Shown: in pieces, positions 1 to 21,656 of the stretch | How positions within the stretch are numbered: the first letter of the stretch is position 1 | Layout: each line of letters begins with the position of its first letter | Source of the DNA: Prunella strophiata | Taxonomy: Eukaryota > Chordata > Aves > Passeriformes > Prunellidae | NCBI GenBank assembly: GCA_036583965.1 | Contig: JAZBQD010000015.1 | Span: 84,393,309-84,457,308, forward strand | Length of the DNA stretch: 64,000 bases | Direction of reading: 5' to 3' | Position numbers and translations under genes: made by a program | The notes under the pieces: model-generated | The model's input: the letters and a program-made list of their open reading frames with translations, nothing else | Databases searched by the model: none | Told to the model about the DNA's origin: nothing

Positions 1-200
1 TGTGGTTGGGGTTTTTTTTTTTTGGTTTTGTTTTGGTTTTTCTTTTGTTTTGTTTTGGGGTTTGATTTTTTTTTTTTTGTTGTTGTTGGTTTGGGTGTTT
101 TTTTTGTTTGTTTGTTTTTTTTTTGGGGGGGGTTGGTTGGTTTGGTTTTTTTTTTGGTTCTGTATTTTGTTTTTGTTTCTTTTTTTTTGTTTTGATATTT
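1..200. repeat. T/G-rich low-complexity tract
   Basis: Almost entirely T and G, with irregular TTTTG and TTTGG units and several runs of eight or more T. It lies in the intron before the first visible FARS2 exon. The two short open frames across it (mostly Phe, Gly, Trp and Leu) are products of composition, not genes. It may be an expanded poly-A tail of a minus-strand retroelement whose body lies elsewhere, but no body is recognisable here. Confidence 0.85.
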
Positions 201-636
201 CTTTTACATCATTCAAGTACTGAAAGAGTTGAAGTTCTAATAAATGTCATTGTGTTCATTATGTTTTGGAGTTTTTGGGGTGTAACTTAAATACACTGTA
301 CAGAGTACTTTGTGCTGCATGATAATTTTCAAAGTAACTGAATCATAAAAGGAGAGATGCTTATTTTGTAAATTATTATTTTTCTATAGCTAATCATACT
401 CTTTGATACAGTACAGAAATAAACCAGATTAAATTATTTGAGCATTTTTGTTCTTACAGAGATTCATCTCTGCATTTAGCGAACAGAATTTGTATAAAGT
501 CAGTCATTATGTTTGTTTTTCACAGTGCAGTCTTAGCAGGTAAGATTCCCACTTAAATCAATAAAACTTCCTTCTCTGTTTTTGTTCAGGAGGTCACTGA
601 TGCAAAACATGTTTGTTTTTTGTGGTTTGGTTCTAG
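1..636 (+). other. FARS2: FARS2 intron, 3' part (partial)
   Basis: Sequence upstream of the first recognisable exon. After the T/G tract it is ordinary AT-rich intronic DNA with no other feature I can name. It ends in a T-rich stretch and the acceptor TTCTAG at 631-636. The preceding exon should carry class II motif 2 of the synthetase; it is not in the window. The intron assignment follows from the exon at 637. Confidence 0.8.
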
Positions 637-796
637 CTGTTCTCCAGCATTAAAGATGGTGAAGGTTTACAGCTGTTTGAGCAAGGCCATCGCACTGCAC
701 ACAAGCAGGAGTGTCACACCATGGAGGCAGTGAGGCTGGTGGAGTTCAACCTGAAGCAAGTGCTCACGAAGCTCATGACTCACATCTTTGGTGATG
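637..796 (+). CDS. FARS2: FARS2 internal coding exon: mitochondrial phenylalanyl-tRNA synthetase, catalytic domain
   Basis: FARS2 is the monomeric class II enzyme that charges mitochondrial tRNA-Phe with phenylalanine in the matrix. This 160-nt exon runs from acceptor TTCTAG (631-636) to donor GTGAGT (797-802). Read in phase 0 it gives 53 codons plus one base. The protein begins [16 protein letters not shown] and continues through [16 protein letters not shown] to THIFGDG. This matches the vertebrate family (LFAGIKDGESLQLFEQ; HKQETHTMEAVKLVEF), roughly human residues 205-258 by my recollection of the protein. It follows motif 2 and leads into the phenylalanine-pocket segment encoded by the next exon at 8207. 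The ATG at 721 is an internal Met, not a start. No stop or frameshift interrupts the exon. Recognition is by remembered family sequence, not a database search. Confidence 0.95.
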
Positions 797-3700
797 GTGA
801 GTTCTTGCACCTTTTTCCCCAGAGTGATCATGGCTGTAGTCACTGGGGCTTTGGAGAAACATTTTGCTGCATAACACACACGGGAAGCTCAGGGGCTGTG
901 TTGGCAGCTGGTAATACAGAAACAGCCAGGTGGGTTTTTCCAAGAGGCCACACATTCCTCTCTGGGTTATCCTAAATACTGGTGCACAGAACATTCTGTT
1001 GACCAGCAGGTTTTTGTGAGCCTGTGTTGGTGTGCAGCGTGTCAGAGTGAGGTGGTGGGCATGAATGCAGGTGGGGATGTGTGGAGACCCAGCTGCAAGC
1101 AGTGGTCTGGCAGAAGCTGTGTGCTAAAGGCCCATTAGTGTGGATCCTGCAAAGAGAGGCAGCTCCAGCACAAAGGCTCTGCAGGACCCCCTCTGCTTCA
1201 TCCTCGTGGACCTTGTGTCCCTGCAGGGATGGAGCATGGGTCCACATGGCAGCATCACATCTGGGGTGCATGAGAGATTGGGAGCAGCTGGGCAACATTC
1301 AGATCCTGCACCAGCAGCATGGGGTGGGCAGGAGCAGGGAAGGGCTGCATGTGTCCATGTGCTGCATCCCTTGTGTGGATAAATTAAACCTTCCAGCTGA
1401 GGGCAGACTGTGTTTGCTAAGCTCACATCAAGCTGAACAGTAATTGTTTCTTGGTACTTACAGTGGGATGAGGAAGGGTAATGGATGTGTATGTGAATGA
1501 AGTATTCTCTCCTCAGAAATACCTGCTTTCAGTTTCAGCAACTGAATTTATAAATGGCCTGAGTCAAAATTGCTACATTAATGCTATTTCTTGGCAAGGA
1601 GGCTGCTCTTCTGAGCTGATTCGTTTTTCTGTTGAGGAAATACTGGATGATATTAGAATGCATGAGATAGCTTGCCTACTTTCTAAGGTCTTTTAAGATG
1701 TTTACTGCACTTAGAGCAGTAGTTCCAAGAGTGGATTGATAATGATACCAAGTTCTATATATGACTGCTTGAATATTTTTCTGAATTTTTCAAGTTGACT
1801 TATAGCATACGAAACTTTTACCAGTTATTGTTCTATTCCACCTGAACAAAAATTTTGAAGTTCCTCAGCTCAGAGCTTCTTGTAGGTGTATTTTACTTAA
1901 CAGAGACCTTTTGAAACATACAAAATTGGTATGAAAGTGGGTAACAGTAAGAATGATACATTTAGATCAACCTCAGATGCTGAGGATGTTTAAAGTGAGC
2001 AATTTCTCTGAGTTATTAGTGGTATCTCAGACTGCAGTGGCATCCTTCTCTAACTGTTGACAGATAATGAACTTTAAGCCTCAGCATGTTGGCTATTAGT
2101 TCTTATACAGTCCACCCAGTAGCTAAAAAGACATTAAAATATATTCATAAATTATTTGAAATGTACAAACTAAAGGTAGATGCCACCTTCTTACTGTTGG
2201 GGTTTTCTATTTCTATACTCCCAACATTTTTCCTGGGATACAAATGCAAGATAATAGTTACTGAAGTAAATTTAATATGATTTTAAATTTAAATTTACAT
2301 ATGTATGTGTATATATGTGTGTATTTCCCCCCCTGCCCCATTCATGGAAATACAGGAATTCAAAGTATTCAAAGTTCATGTTAGGCACAAGGTGTAGGAG
2401 ATTTGTTCACTGCAGCTATCCTGGGGCACACATAAATAAATTTCTCTTTTGGTAGCTGTTCGTCTTTTAACTAGCATTTTACTCTTTACTTTACACAGTA
2501 CTCTTGATTACTTTTTGTATCTCGACTCCTATAAATTTTAACTTAAAAGTAAAAAAGGTGTTTAAATGTGTTGCTCTTGGAAAATTTCTATGTTTTTCCT
2601 ATATGTGGATATTTCATAAGGCCCCATGTTCTGTTAAAAGCAAAAATTTCATTCCTTTATCCTGGACATCAGCTGTATTCTTTACAACCTGTACTGTCAG
2701 CAGAATATTGTAGTGAAATTGCACATCTTTTCCAGCAGGATAGCATGATCACAGCTGCAGTTAGTGACTGTAATGTTGCATTGTCATACAATCAACCGTC
2801 TTTTATAGGCAGATTGTTTGGATTGTAGATTAAGTCTGCTGTACATGTTGGTTTTGCATAAACTAGCTTGTACATGAAATCTTGGACTTGTAAGCTGTGC
2901 TTCTGCAGTGCTTCTCTGGGAATTTACCAGCTCAGGTTGATGATAGATTGAGTATCTCTGCAGAAAGGTCATACCACTGACTTGCCTTTTTTTTTTTTTT
3001 TTTTTCCCCTTTGTTTTAAGTTATTTTTCATTGTATTTAATGAGACAGTTGGGCTCTACCTGGTTCCTACCAAACTATTTGAACAACTCAGTGTTGACAA
3101 GACAAAGTTGTTTAGAAATCACTGTGTTGTCCTGAGGAAGGTTGAAGACTTCATAGAATCTGCGCTTACCCTTGTTACAAAAGTTTGTCTTTTTATGTCT
3201 TTCTGGCTTTTCCAGGCAGAGGAATGACAGATATTAGAGGAGAGAGAAAGTTCTGGAGTATTCAATCAGTTGTCTTAAAAACTTGACAATGTAAACTAGT
3301 TCTTCTTATGGCATTTTCTGATGGTAGGACATGCCTGATTTTGCATTCTAAAAGTAACCGTCTTTCAGTTTCTTCCATTTTTCTGTCAGGAAGCTATTTC
3401 AAATACTACACCTAGACATAACCTTTCTTAGTTTTCCTCTGTTACTTCCATAAGGTGCACACTTAAAATCCACTAATTTAAGTTACACATCCATCTCCCC
3501 ATACAGTTCTGCCAGTGTAGGTAGTCTGTTAGTTCTCATTTTAGTTACCTAGTAACAAGGCTGTCCAAGATTTCCTCATAAAGTTATCCAGTCTTTTTCA
3601 ACTATGGTTCTTTCTTTAAGTCCTCTGTAGTTTGCAAAAAGCTTTCTGCACCCTGAGAGATTCAGAAGTAATCTTAATATAGCAAATAGAAAATAATGAC

Positions 3701-4712
3701 TGTGTGCTGGTTCTGTGATTTGTTGCTTTACATGAAATGGCTCAAAATTCACTGCTGTCCCATATTTATCTACCCAGCTCCTAGGCACTGGTGAGGGAAG
3801 GCAGGAGAGTGAGTAATGCTGTGCTTTGACTGATGGCTTTGCCACTGCTGGCTCTCACTGAACTGCCACTGGATATCTTTTAAATCAAACATGTTCTGCT
3901 CATTCTCCTTCTTAATTCTGTTGTACTGATACCTCATTTGAGTGCATGGAGATCTATGAGTGTCATGAGTTTTAAAAAACAAAATTATAAAGGACATAAT
4001 GGTCTGGCTAATAACTTCTGAAAAATGTGAGCTAATGCAGGTTTATATGGGCAGCCAGCTCCTGTCTGCTGCAAGTATGATGAATTATCTGAAACAATGA
4101 GGTGCAAAGTACTTACAAATTGACACACACCTCAAGAGGCTACAGTTCAATACCTTCTGTGCTTCATAGCACCCTCCTTGCACCCCTCTCCTTTTTCTTC
4201 CATAACCTTGTCTCTAAAAATAATCCTCACAGCAACAAAGAGAATTTCTGGTCAGTGAAGACCATCTGGGTCTCAGGCTTTGTTGCTTCTGTGCTGTAGT
4301 GTAGTAATAGGCTGCTTTAATATGTTTGGTTTGTTCTTTTTTTTCTTTCTTTTTCAGTGCCTTTGGTCAAGCCTTTTTCATTATGAGACTCAATTAGGCT
4401 AGTACTTGTTTAGCTTAATATCTAATACCACCATTACTTTTGAGTGCAGGCTACAACCAATTCCTTACCTGAAGTCAGAAATAACAGCAATTATTCATTA
4501 TTTCCATACTGATCTGACATATAAGTTGCTGTTTTGGGTTTGCATAGCAAGGTTTTGCTAGTAGGGAGACTGCAGGGGTGACTTCTGTGAGGAGCTGCCA
4601 GATGTTTGCTCCATGTCTGGCAGAGCCAGTGCCAGCCAGCTCCAAGATGGACCCACTGCTGGCCAAAGCTGAGCCCCTCAGTGATGGCAGTAGCACCTCT
4701 GGGATAACACAC

Positions 4713-4719
4713 TTTAAAA
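4713..4719 (+). promoter_or_regulatory. TATA-like box of the LTR-like repeat
   Basis: TTTAAAA in the context CACACTTTAAAAGG, about 185 nt into the element and upstream of its poly(A) signal, as expected for a U3 promoter. Whether it is active is unknown. Confidence 0.4.
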
Positions 4720-5351
4720 GGAAGAAGAAAAAATCCTGCACAATTTGCAGCCAGGGAGAGGAATGAGAACATTTGTGAGAAACAGCCCTTCAGATAGCTT
4801 TGTTGAGACACAAGGTCAGTGGAGAAGGAGGGAGAGGAGGTGTTCCAGGTGCCTGAGCTGAGATTCTGCTGCAGCCCAGCATGCAGACCATGGTGAAGCT
4901 AACTGTGCCTCTCCAGCCTGTGGGGATAAAGAGGTCCACCTGCAGCCCATGGAGGACCCCATGCTGGAGCAGGTGGATTCCCAAAGAAGGCTGGAAACCT
5001 GTTGGAAACCTGGAAGCTGGAACAGGCTTCTGGCAGGACCTGTGGAGAGAACCATGCTGCAGCAGGAGGTTCCTGAAGGACTGCATGCTGTAGAAGGTGC
5101 ATCATGCTGCATGGTGGTGCAAATAGGGAGGACTGTCTTCAGTGGGCATGACTCCACCCTGGAGCAGGGGAAGAGTGGAAGAGAAAATAAGGGATGAGCT
5201 GACCACAGCCCCCATTCCCCATCCCTACTGCTGCTGAGGAGGAGGTAGAGATTTTGGGAGTGGAGTTGAGCCTGGAAGAAGGGAGGGATGGGGGAAGTTG
5301 TTTTCAAGGTTTAGTTTCTATTTCCCATTATCCTGCTCTGATTTGATAGGT

Positions 5352-5357
5352 AATAAA
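5352..5357 (+). promoter_or_regulatory. AATAAA polyadenylation signal in the LTR-like repeat
   Basis: AATAAA within GGTAATAAATTGAATG, in the sense direction of FARS2. T- and GT-rich sequence (AGTCTGTTTTGCCCATG) follows within about 35 nt. It fits the R-region signal of an LTR and could in principle end transcripts early inside the intron. Confidence 0.5.
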
Positions 5358-6652
5358 TTGAATGACTTTCCCCAAGTCAAGTCTGTTTTGCCCATGACTG
5401 TATTTGCTGAGTGATCTCTTCCTGCCCTTATCTCGACCCATGAGCCTTTCATTAAATTTTCTACCCCTGGTCCAGTTGAGGAGGGGAGTGGTAGAGCAGC
5501 TTTGCTGGGAGCCTGGTGTTCAGTCAGCATCAGCCCAGCACAATTATGAGTGGACCTCACCTACTGGAAGGACTCTCATGAGCACTGTGAGGCTCTGAAA
5601 TGAGCAGGTGTGTTTGTGTCTGATAACACAAATAATTTCTTTGAACAGGACAAGTTATGGAGTTTGTGTCTAGTGGTAAGGCCTTGAATAGATTCAGCAG
5701 TGTGCTCTTGTGAATGCCTGTTTTAAAACAGATATGTGTCTCTTGCCCTCATAAAATTTCTGGAAAATATAAATTTTTGCCAGTGTTTCATAGGCTGTAT
5801 GTAAAGAAATAAACTAGGCCAAATCAGGAAAATTATATAGTACTGCAGGAAGTCTAATCATCATAATCCTTTTAAGTCCTTAGTGGTTTAATTTGCTGAG
5901 TGTAAGCAATGCCCCTTACTCCTTGGGAATATATTGAGCACCAAGACAATATTTTGTATCTAAATAATAAATGTAACCATTTGTTCTGTGACACTCTGTA
6001 GAAATGCAGTTAATGTTGCCAAAGGCTGAGCACCCTCTGCTTTTCAGTAAAGTCTGAAGAACACTTCAGCCAAAAGTCTGAAAGAACATTTGAATATAAA
6101 CTAGAGTTATTCCCAAATGGCCTGAATACTGTATGAATAAAATTATTGTGGTATGTGGGATTAACTATTAATTTAGAGAACAGAATGAAGGTGAGAGTTG
6201 TTTCTTCATTGTGGATTTGTTTTGGTTTATTCAGAATGTTGTTTGTTTGCTTATTTGCATTTAAGCCAGAAGCCTCTTAAGTACTAATATGCATTAAAAT
6301 TCAAAAATAAAAAGAGCTTTAAATACTTTTTTTACCTTTTAAAATTTATTTTAATTAAGAACAAACAGCTGAGAAATCCTTTTTTTCACAGAGCTTCATT
6401 TTTTAAGTAATCAGAGCATTAATTAGAAACCATTATCTGAAAGTTGTTACTGAACGCAAACTAGTTGAATATTCAATGTAGTTGCTACAGTTGCAAATTT
6501 TGCAAGCTAAATGAGAATATTTTATATGTGCATAGCCCAAGGATTAAAAATGCCAAGATCAGGAAATTAAAAAAATGTTTTCTGCACACTGTTATTGTAT
6601 ACACATGACTCTTTTCATCTGTGTATTTTTTTTATTGTCATGCACACAAAAA

Positions 6653-6678
6653 GGAGCAATAAAGTGATTTATTGCTCC
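6653..6678 (+). repeat. Perfect 11-bp inverted repeat with 4-nt loop
   Basis: GGAGCAATAAA, then GTGA, then TTTATTGCTCC. The arms are perfectly complementary. The loop GTGA would be a GNRA-type tetraloop in a + strand transcript. It lies inside a FARS2 intron with no gene attached. The left arm also holds an AATAAA (6657-6662). Confidence 0.9.
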
Positions 6679-8121
6679 AAGTCACACTACAATTGTGAAT
6701 GAAACTATTGTAAATACTTTGTTTTCTGAGTTCTGTATATACAATTATGAAGAAGTTTTTCCATTACTCATATACTTTCCTGGTTTTTAAGAAAGCATAG
6801 AAAATCTAGAAGTGCCAGTCTGTTTGTTTTGAAACCTGCCTTGCCATTTGAAATTTCATAGCATCTGGAAAAGTTCCCGTGTGACTGATAAGGAGGTATT
6901 TTATGTTTTGGCCGTACATGTACATCTTTGTTGTAATTTATTGTTTCAGTTTATGTAGCCACATTTCATGTTTCAGAAGTAATCAATGAAGATCTAATTC
7001 TTGAAGCTACTTTAAATATTTTTATTTTAAAAACTTTTAGTATGAATCATGCAATTTCATGTTTTACATTCCTCTTATGAAGCAACCCCAAAAAAACCTG
7101 AAGATCAAACCAGGAATGTTAACAGTTGCTGTCACTCACACTACCTTTGCCTTTCAAAAATAAGGTTCAGCTCCTTATTTTTGAAGCTGGACCTGCCTGG
7201 TTCTTAATGATTCTCACTCTGATTAGCATTTGGTTTAACTGAAGAGAAGATGTATTTGGGGTTAAGGCATTAGCTTAGCTTACAGAATTTGCATTTCAGT
7301 TCTTAATCAAGTTTTTATGGTTCATGTTTCTGAGACTTCTTTCCTGACACCTAATGGTTAGAAAAAAAAATTAGTGAAACAAAGGGTCTGTAAATCCTTA
7401 GAAGAACTAAAACTCATCAAATATAATGAGCACTTTGACAACAACTCTGTTTTTGGCAGCACTGAAGACCTTGGGGAGGAAGACCTTGTCCTCTTCTGGC
7501 TGCACTGCTCTGAGATGCCAGGACTTTGCTTCTCTGCACAGTGGTGTCTGCAGAGATGCTGAGCTGGGGAGGATGGTGGGGCATTACCAAGTGGGGCTTT
7601 TCCCTTACACTTTTCTACCAGGTCCAGAATACTCTGTGCATGTGTTGCATACCTTAATAATGTACAACTCTGTGAAAATATATTTCTATTTGTGCATATT
7701 AATATCTATTTTTAACTTTCATTTTTAATCAGAGAGAATAGCTCTGTATTTTAATTAAGTTTTGATGAAAAAAAATTACTTGCCTACACGATCTATAAAG
7801 TACTAAGTAAAAATTAAAGACTTAGCTAGCTTTTCCTGTGAGAAGCAGTTAGTCATTTCCTGGTGCAAAGAATAACAAAATTACTGACTTTCCCATTATC
7901 TTGGCTCATTTTTGTTCGATGCCAGGTGGTTGCTAGAGTTTGACAAATGATTGATTTGGTTTCAAAGGGTGCTTGAATTGCACAAAGCATTTTTCATATT
8001 AGAAAAGACATGGTCATTTTTTTCCACAGGTTTTAAGATTTATCGCCTCGCACAAGTGTTGTAAATTAGTTTGTTTGCTATTTATTTTCTCTGGATTGCT
8101 GTAATTCATGTCATTAGTTGA

Positions 8122-19360
<11,239 letters not shown>

Positions 19361-19367
19361 GCAATAA

Positions 19368-19389
19368 TTAATTTTTTTAAAAAAATTAA
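19368..19389. repeat. Perfect 22-bp AT palindrome
   Basis: TTAA, seven T, seven A, then TTAA. The sequence equals its own reverse complement across all 22 bases. Such tracts are low in information but can extrude as cruciforms or mark DNA-transposon scars. Confidence 0.9.
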
Positions 19390-19651
19390 CAACCCTCAGA
19401 GCCCTGTCCTATTCTAGTGTTCTTCATTAAATTGACCATTGGGTTTTTAAGAGGAAGGGAAGGAAGAGCAGCCACTTAAAGCAGGCATGCCCAGAGCTTG
19501 AGATCATGATGGCATTGTTTATATAGATTAAATTAATATGATAATTCTTAGAGGTAGAAACACAGTTGCAATCACAAAAAAAGAAAAGCACATCCTTCAC
19601 TTACTTTCAACAGACAGCCTCCTGTCTTCTTTCTATGACACCTGCAGGTGT

Positions 19652-19847
19652 GATACTCAGCAGTAAGAGAAGATCATTAATTCTTTCCTTGAAAGGCTCA
19701 ATTTTGAAAAAGCAAGTGTTCCCCTACAATGACCTTCTTGCTGCCTTATGATACTCTGCAGGAAGAGAAAATCAGCAACTTTTTCCTTGAAAGGCTCAAA
19801 TTTGAAAAGCTAGAGTTCTCCTACAGTGACCTTTTTGCTGCTTTACT
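19652..19847. repeat. Imperfect tandem duplication, about 98-bp unit, two copies
   Basis: Copy 1 (about 19652-19749) and copy 2 (about 19750-19847) align end to end. Shared blocks include GATACTC.GCAG, TTTCCTTGAAAGGCTCAA, TTTGAAAA and TGACCTT.TTGCTGC. The copies differ by scattered substitutions and small indels, so the duplication is not recent. Part of copy 1 lies in a 61-codon open frame that I do not regard as a gene. Confidence 0.85.
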
Positions 19848-21318
19848 CCCATCTCCCTTTCATTATTTCTGTTCTCCTGGGGCTTGAAGGAAAATGCATC
19901 CACCTTAAGTTAGGGAAAAAGCTCTGTGACGGTACAACTCACAGGTGGAGTTTAAGGAAGGTGAGCTAAGGGACATTGAATCTGTAATTTCTTTTATGTG
20001 TTCCACACATTTGTGCAATACAGAGCTGGAAGGGCCTTCCCAGGCTCCCTGGAGACACCCAAAAGGCTTCATAGCTGAAGAGAGTAATTGCAGCAAGTAT
20101 GCTGCCATCTGAAGGACAACCCCAAGAAGATTTTCAAACCACAGCTGAGGAAACTGACAAGGAAGTTTGACAGCAGGGGAGGTGCCTGCATGAGCTCATC
20201 AGCTCTGTTCTCCAGTTCTTGTGGAAGTCTTGTGCAAGACACTGACTTTTGAGGGCTAGGATTTGTTTCAGGCATTGCTTTACTCCTGGTTCTGGACTTA
20301 CGGCTTGAACAGTAAAGGAGTTTGACAGGTGATTGAAGGCCTCTGTTGATGGTCTGTGACCTGGTCCATTGACTTTGATTTTCTTGCTCAACTGTTCTTG
20401 TAGAATGACAGTTTTAGTTTGGGTAATCCAATGTACAGACGTGCTTTCCATGTCTGCAGAGGTATGAAATGGAAGCTGAAGCCTTGCTCTTGGACAAGTG
20501 AAAAGCATGAGGAGGAGTCATTCTGAGGGTAAGGGTGGGATTGGAGTAAAATGTGTTAGGAGTAAGTATGAGAAACCGAGCACTGGTGAAAATGGGGAAT
20601 AAGATGGAGTAGCTGTTTCTTGTCAGCTGAAGTTTAAGACACAGTAGCAACTGGAACTGAGAAAATGTTTGAGGAATCAGTCTTTCTGTTTGGGTGGGTT
20701 TTTTCGTAAATGAAATTTAGGAGGTTTTGGTTTTGTTCTGATACAGACATGTCATCTGAAAAACCTGGAGCTAAAGCTGTAAAATCTAATGGCTTAGAAG
20801 GGATATATTTTCCCAAGACCTTGCATGCCTCTTCCACAATATCTTAACCTTATTAGATTGCAATCTTCCTGCAGTGGAGTCCTACCTTATTAAAAACTCC
20901 TCAAACCTTACTGTTGGTCATCATGGCAAATGCCCTTACAACATACTTCAGCTACAAGCCAGATTTGGAATACCTGTAGGTGCCATAGGTTTGAGAAAGC
21001 AGTAATGTATACATCTGCTAGCAGTGTGTCTTCTTCAGCTGCATCCATCTGATACCTCTGTTTGATGAACTCATTGGGGGTTTTTTTGGTGGAGGTTGGT
21101 TTTTTTGTTGGGGTTCTGTTTCCTTTTTTAAGGCATGTGGGGAAACATAATGGAGAAGAACACTGCTTCTGACTATTCTCAGTAACAGAAATGTGGCCAA
21201 TCTTTGTTGTCCTGCTTGGATGCCCTCTGTTGGACAATAATAAAACTGGTGCTCCTATCTAGCAATTCTCAGCAGCATGCCTTTTTATAAAAGTTGTATT
21301 ATCAGGCACATTTTACTG

Positions 21319-21460
21319 AAGGGGAAAGTGTGACACTACTCAATTTAGTGACTTGTCCCAGGTCACCTTACAATCTACTCAGAGAGAGGCTGGCCCTCCT
21401 CAGTTGTTAGTCCTCAGTAAGGGCAGCATTACTGCTACCTGGTCACCTTCTGCTTAGAAG
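21319..21460 (-). repeat. Possible MIR-type SINE relic
   Basis: The + strand shows AGTGACTTGTCCCAGGTCAC followed by diverged CAG/AGAG-rich sequence. This resembles the core of MIR-class SINEs read in reverse (AAGTGACTTGCCCAAGGTCA). The match is short and decayed and the ends are uncertain. A RepeatMasker run would decide. Confidence 0.4.
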
Positions 21461-21480
21461 ATAACTCTTTGCAGTGTGTT

Positions 21481-21482
<2 letters not shown>

Positions 21483-21514
<32 letters not shown>
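21483..21514. repeat. Poly-T tract (32 T)
   Basis: An uninterrupted run of 32 T, about 100 nt before a second long T run. It could be the tail of a minus-strand retrocopy, but I see no retrocopy body beside it. Confidence 0.95.
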
Positions 21515-21517
<3 letters not shown>

Positions 21518-21614
21518 CTTTTTCATTACAGAATCCCTTTCAGAACATTTAAATTAATTCTGAATATTTATCCCTGGCTCAGAAAGCTTGCTAGTGCTTG
21601 GTTTTTCCTTTGGT

Positions 21615-21615
<1 letters not shown>

Positions 21616-21651
<36 letters not shown>
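21616..21651. repeat. Poly-T tract (36 T)
   Basis: An uninterrupted run of 36 T. Together with the tract at 21483-21514 it forms a close pair of long homopolymers in the same orientation. Confidence 0.95.

Positions 21652-21656
<5 letters not shown>

Larger units (their letters stand above)
4528..5542 (+). mobile_element. Solo LTR-like avian interspersed repeat (endogenous retrovirus-derived)
   Basis: From about TGTTTTGGGTTTGCA to about CAGCCCAGCACA, this stretch resembles a family common in bird genomes. The recognisable features are a 5' part with AGCCAGCTCCAAGATGGACC, a TATA-like TTTAAAA at 4713-4719, and a middle of degenerate repeats built around CCATGCTGGAGCAGG. The 3' part has AATAAA at 5352-5357, then TTATCTCGACCCATGAGCC. 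Promoter-like and poly(A)-like signals in the right order, and TG...CA-like ends, support an LTR in + orientation. No internal retroviral genes, second LTR or clear target duplication was found, so a solo LTR is likely. The family name is left open and the ends are accurate to perhaps 20 nt. Open frames on either strand here, up to 163 codons, are not retroviral proteins. Confidence 0.7.

Noticed and set aside
721..975. 84-codon open frame starting at the ATG at 721
   Set aside because: The ATG is an internal Met of the FARS2 exon. Codons after 796 are intron.
4816..5307. 163-codon minus-strand open frame
   Set aside because: It lies within the LTR-like repeat on the opposite strand. The frame reflects the repeat's internal tandem units.
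20069..21237. Series of minus-strand open frames of 67-124 codons that together look somewhat protein-like, considered as a decayed processed pseudogene
   Set aside because: They lie in different frames, no parent gene could be recognised, and there is no poly-A tail at the expected (low-coordinate) end. A protein search with the concatenated six-frame translation would settle it; a single parent covering several frames in order would revive the idea.
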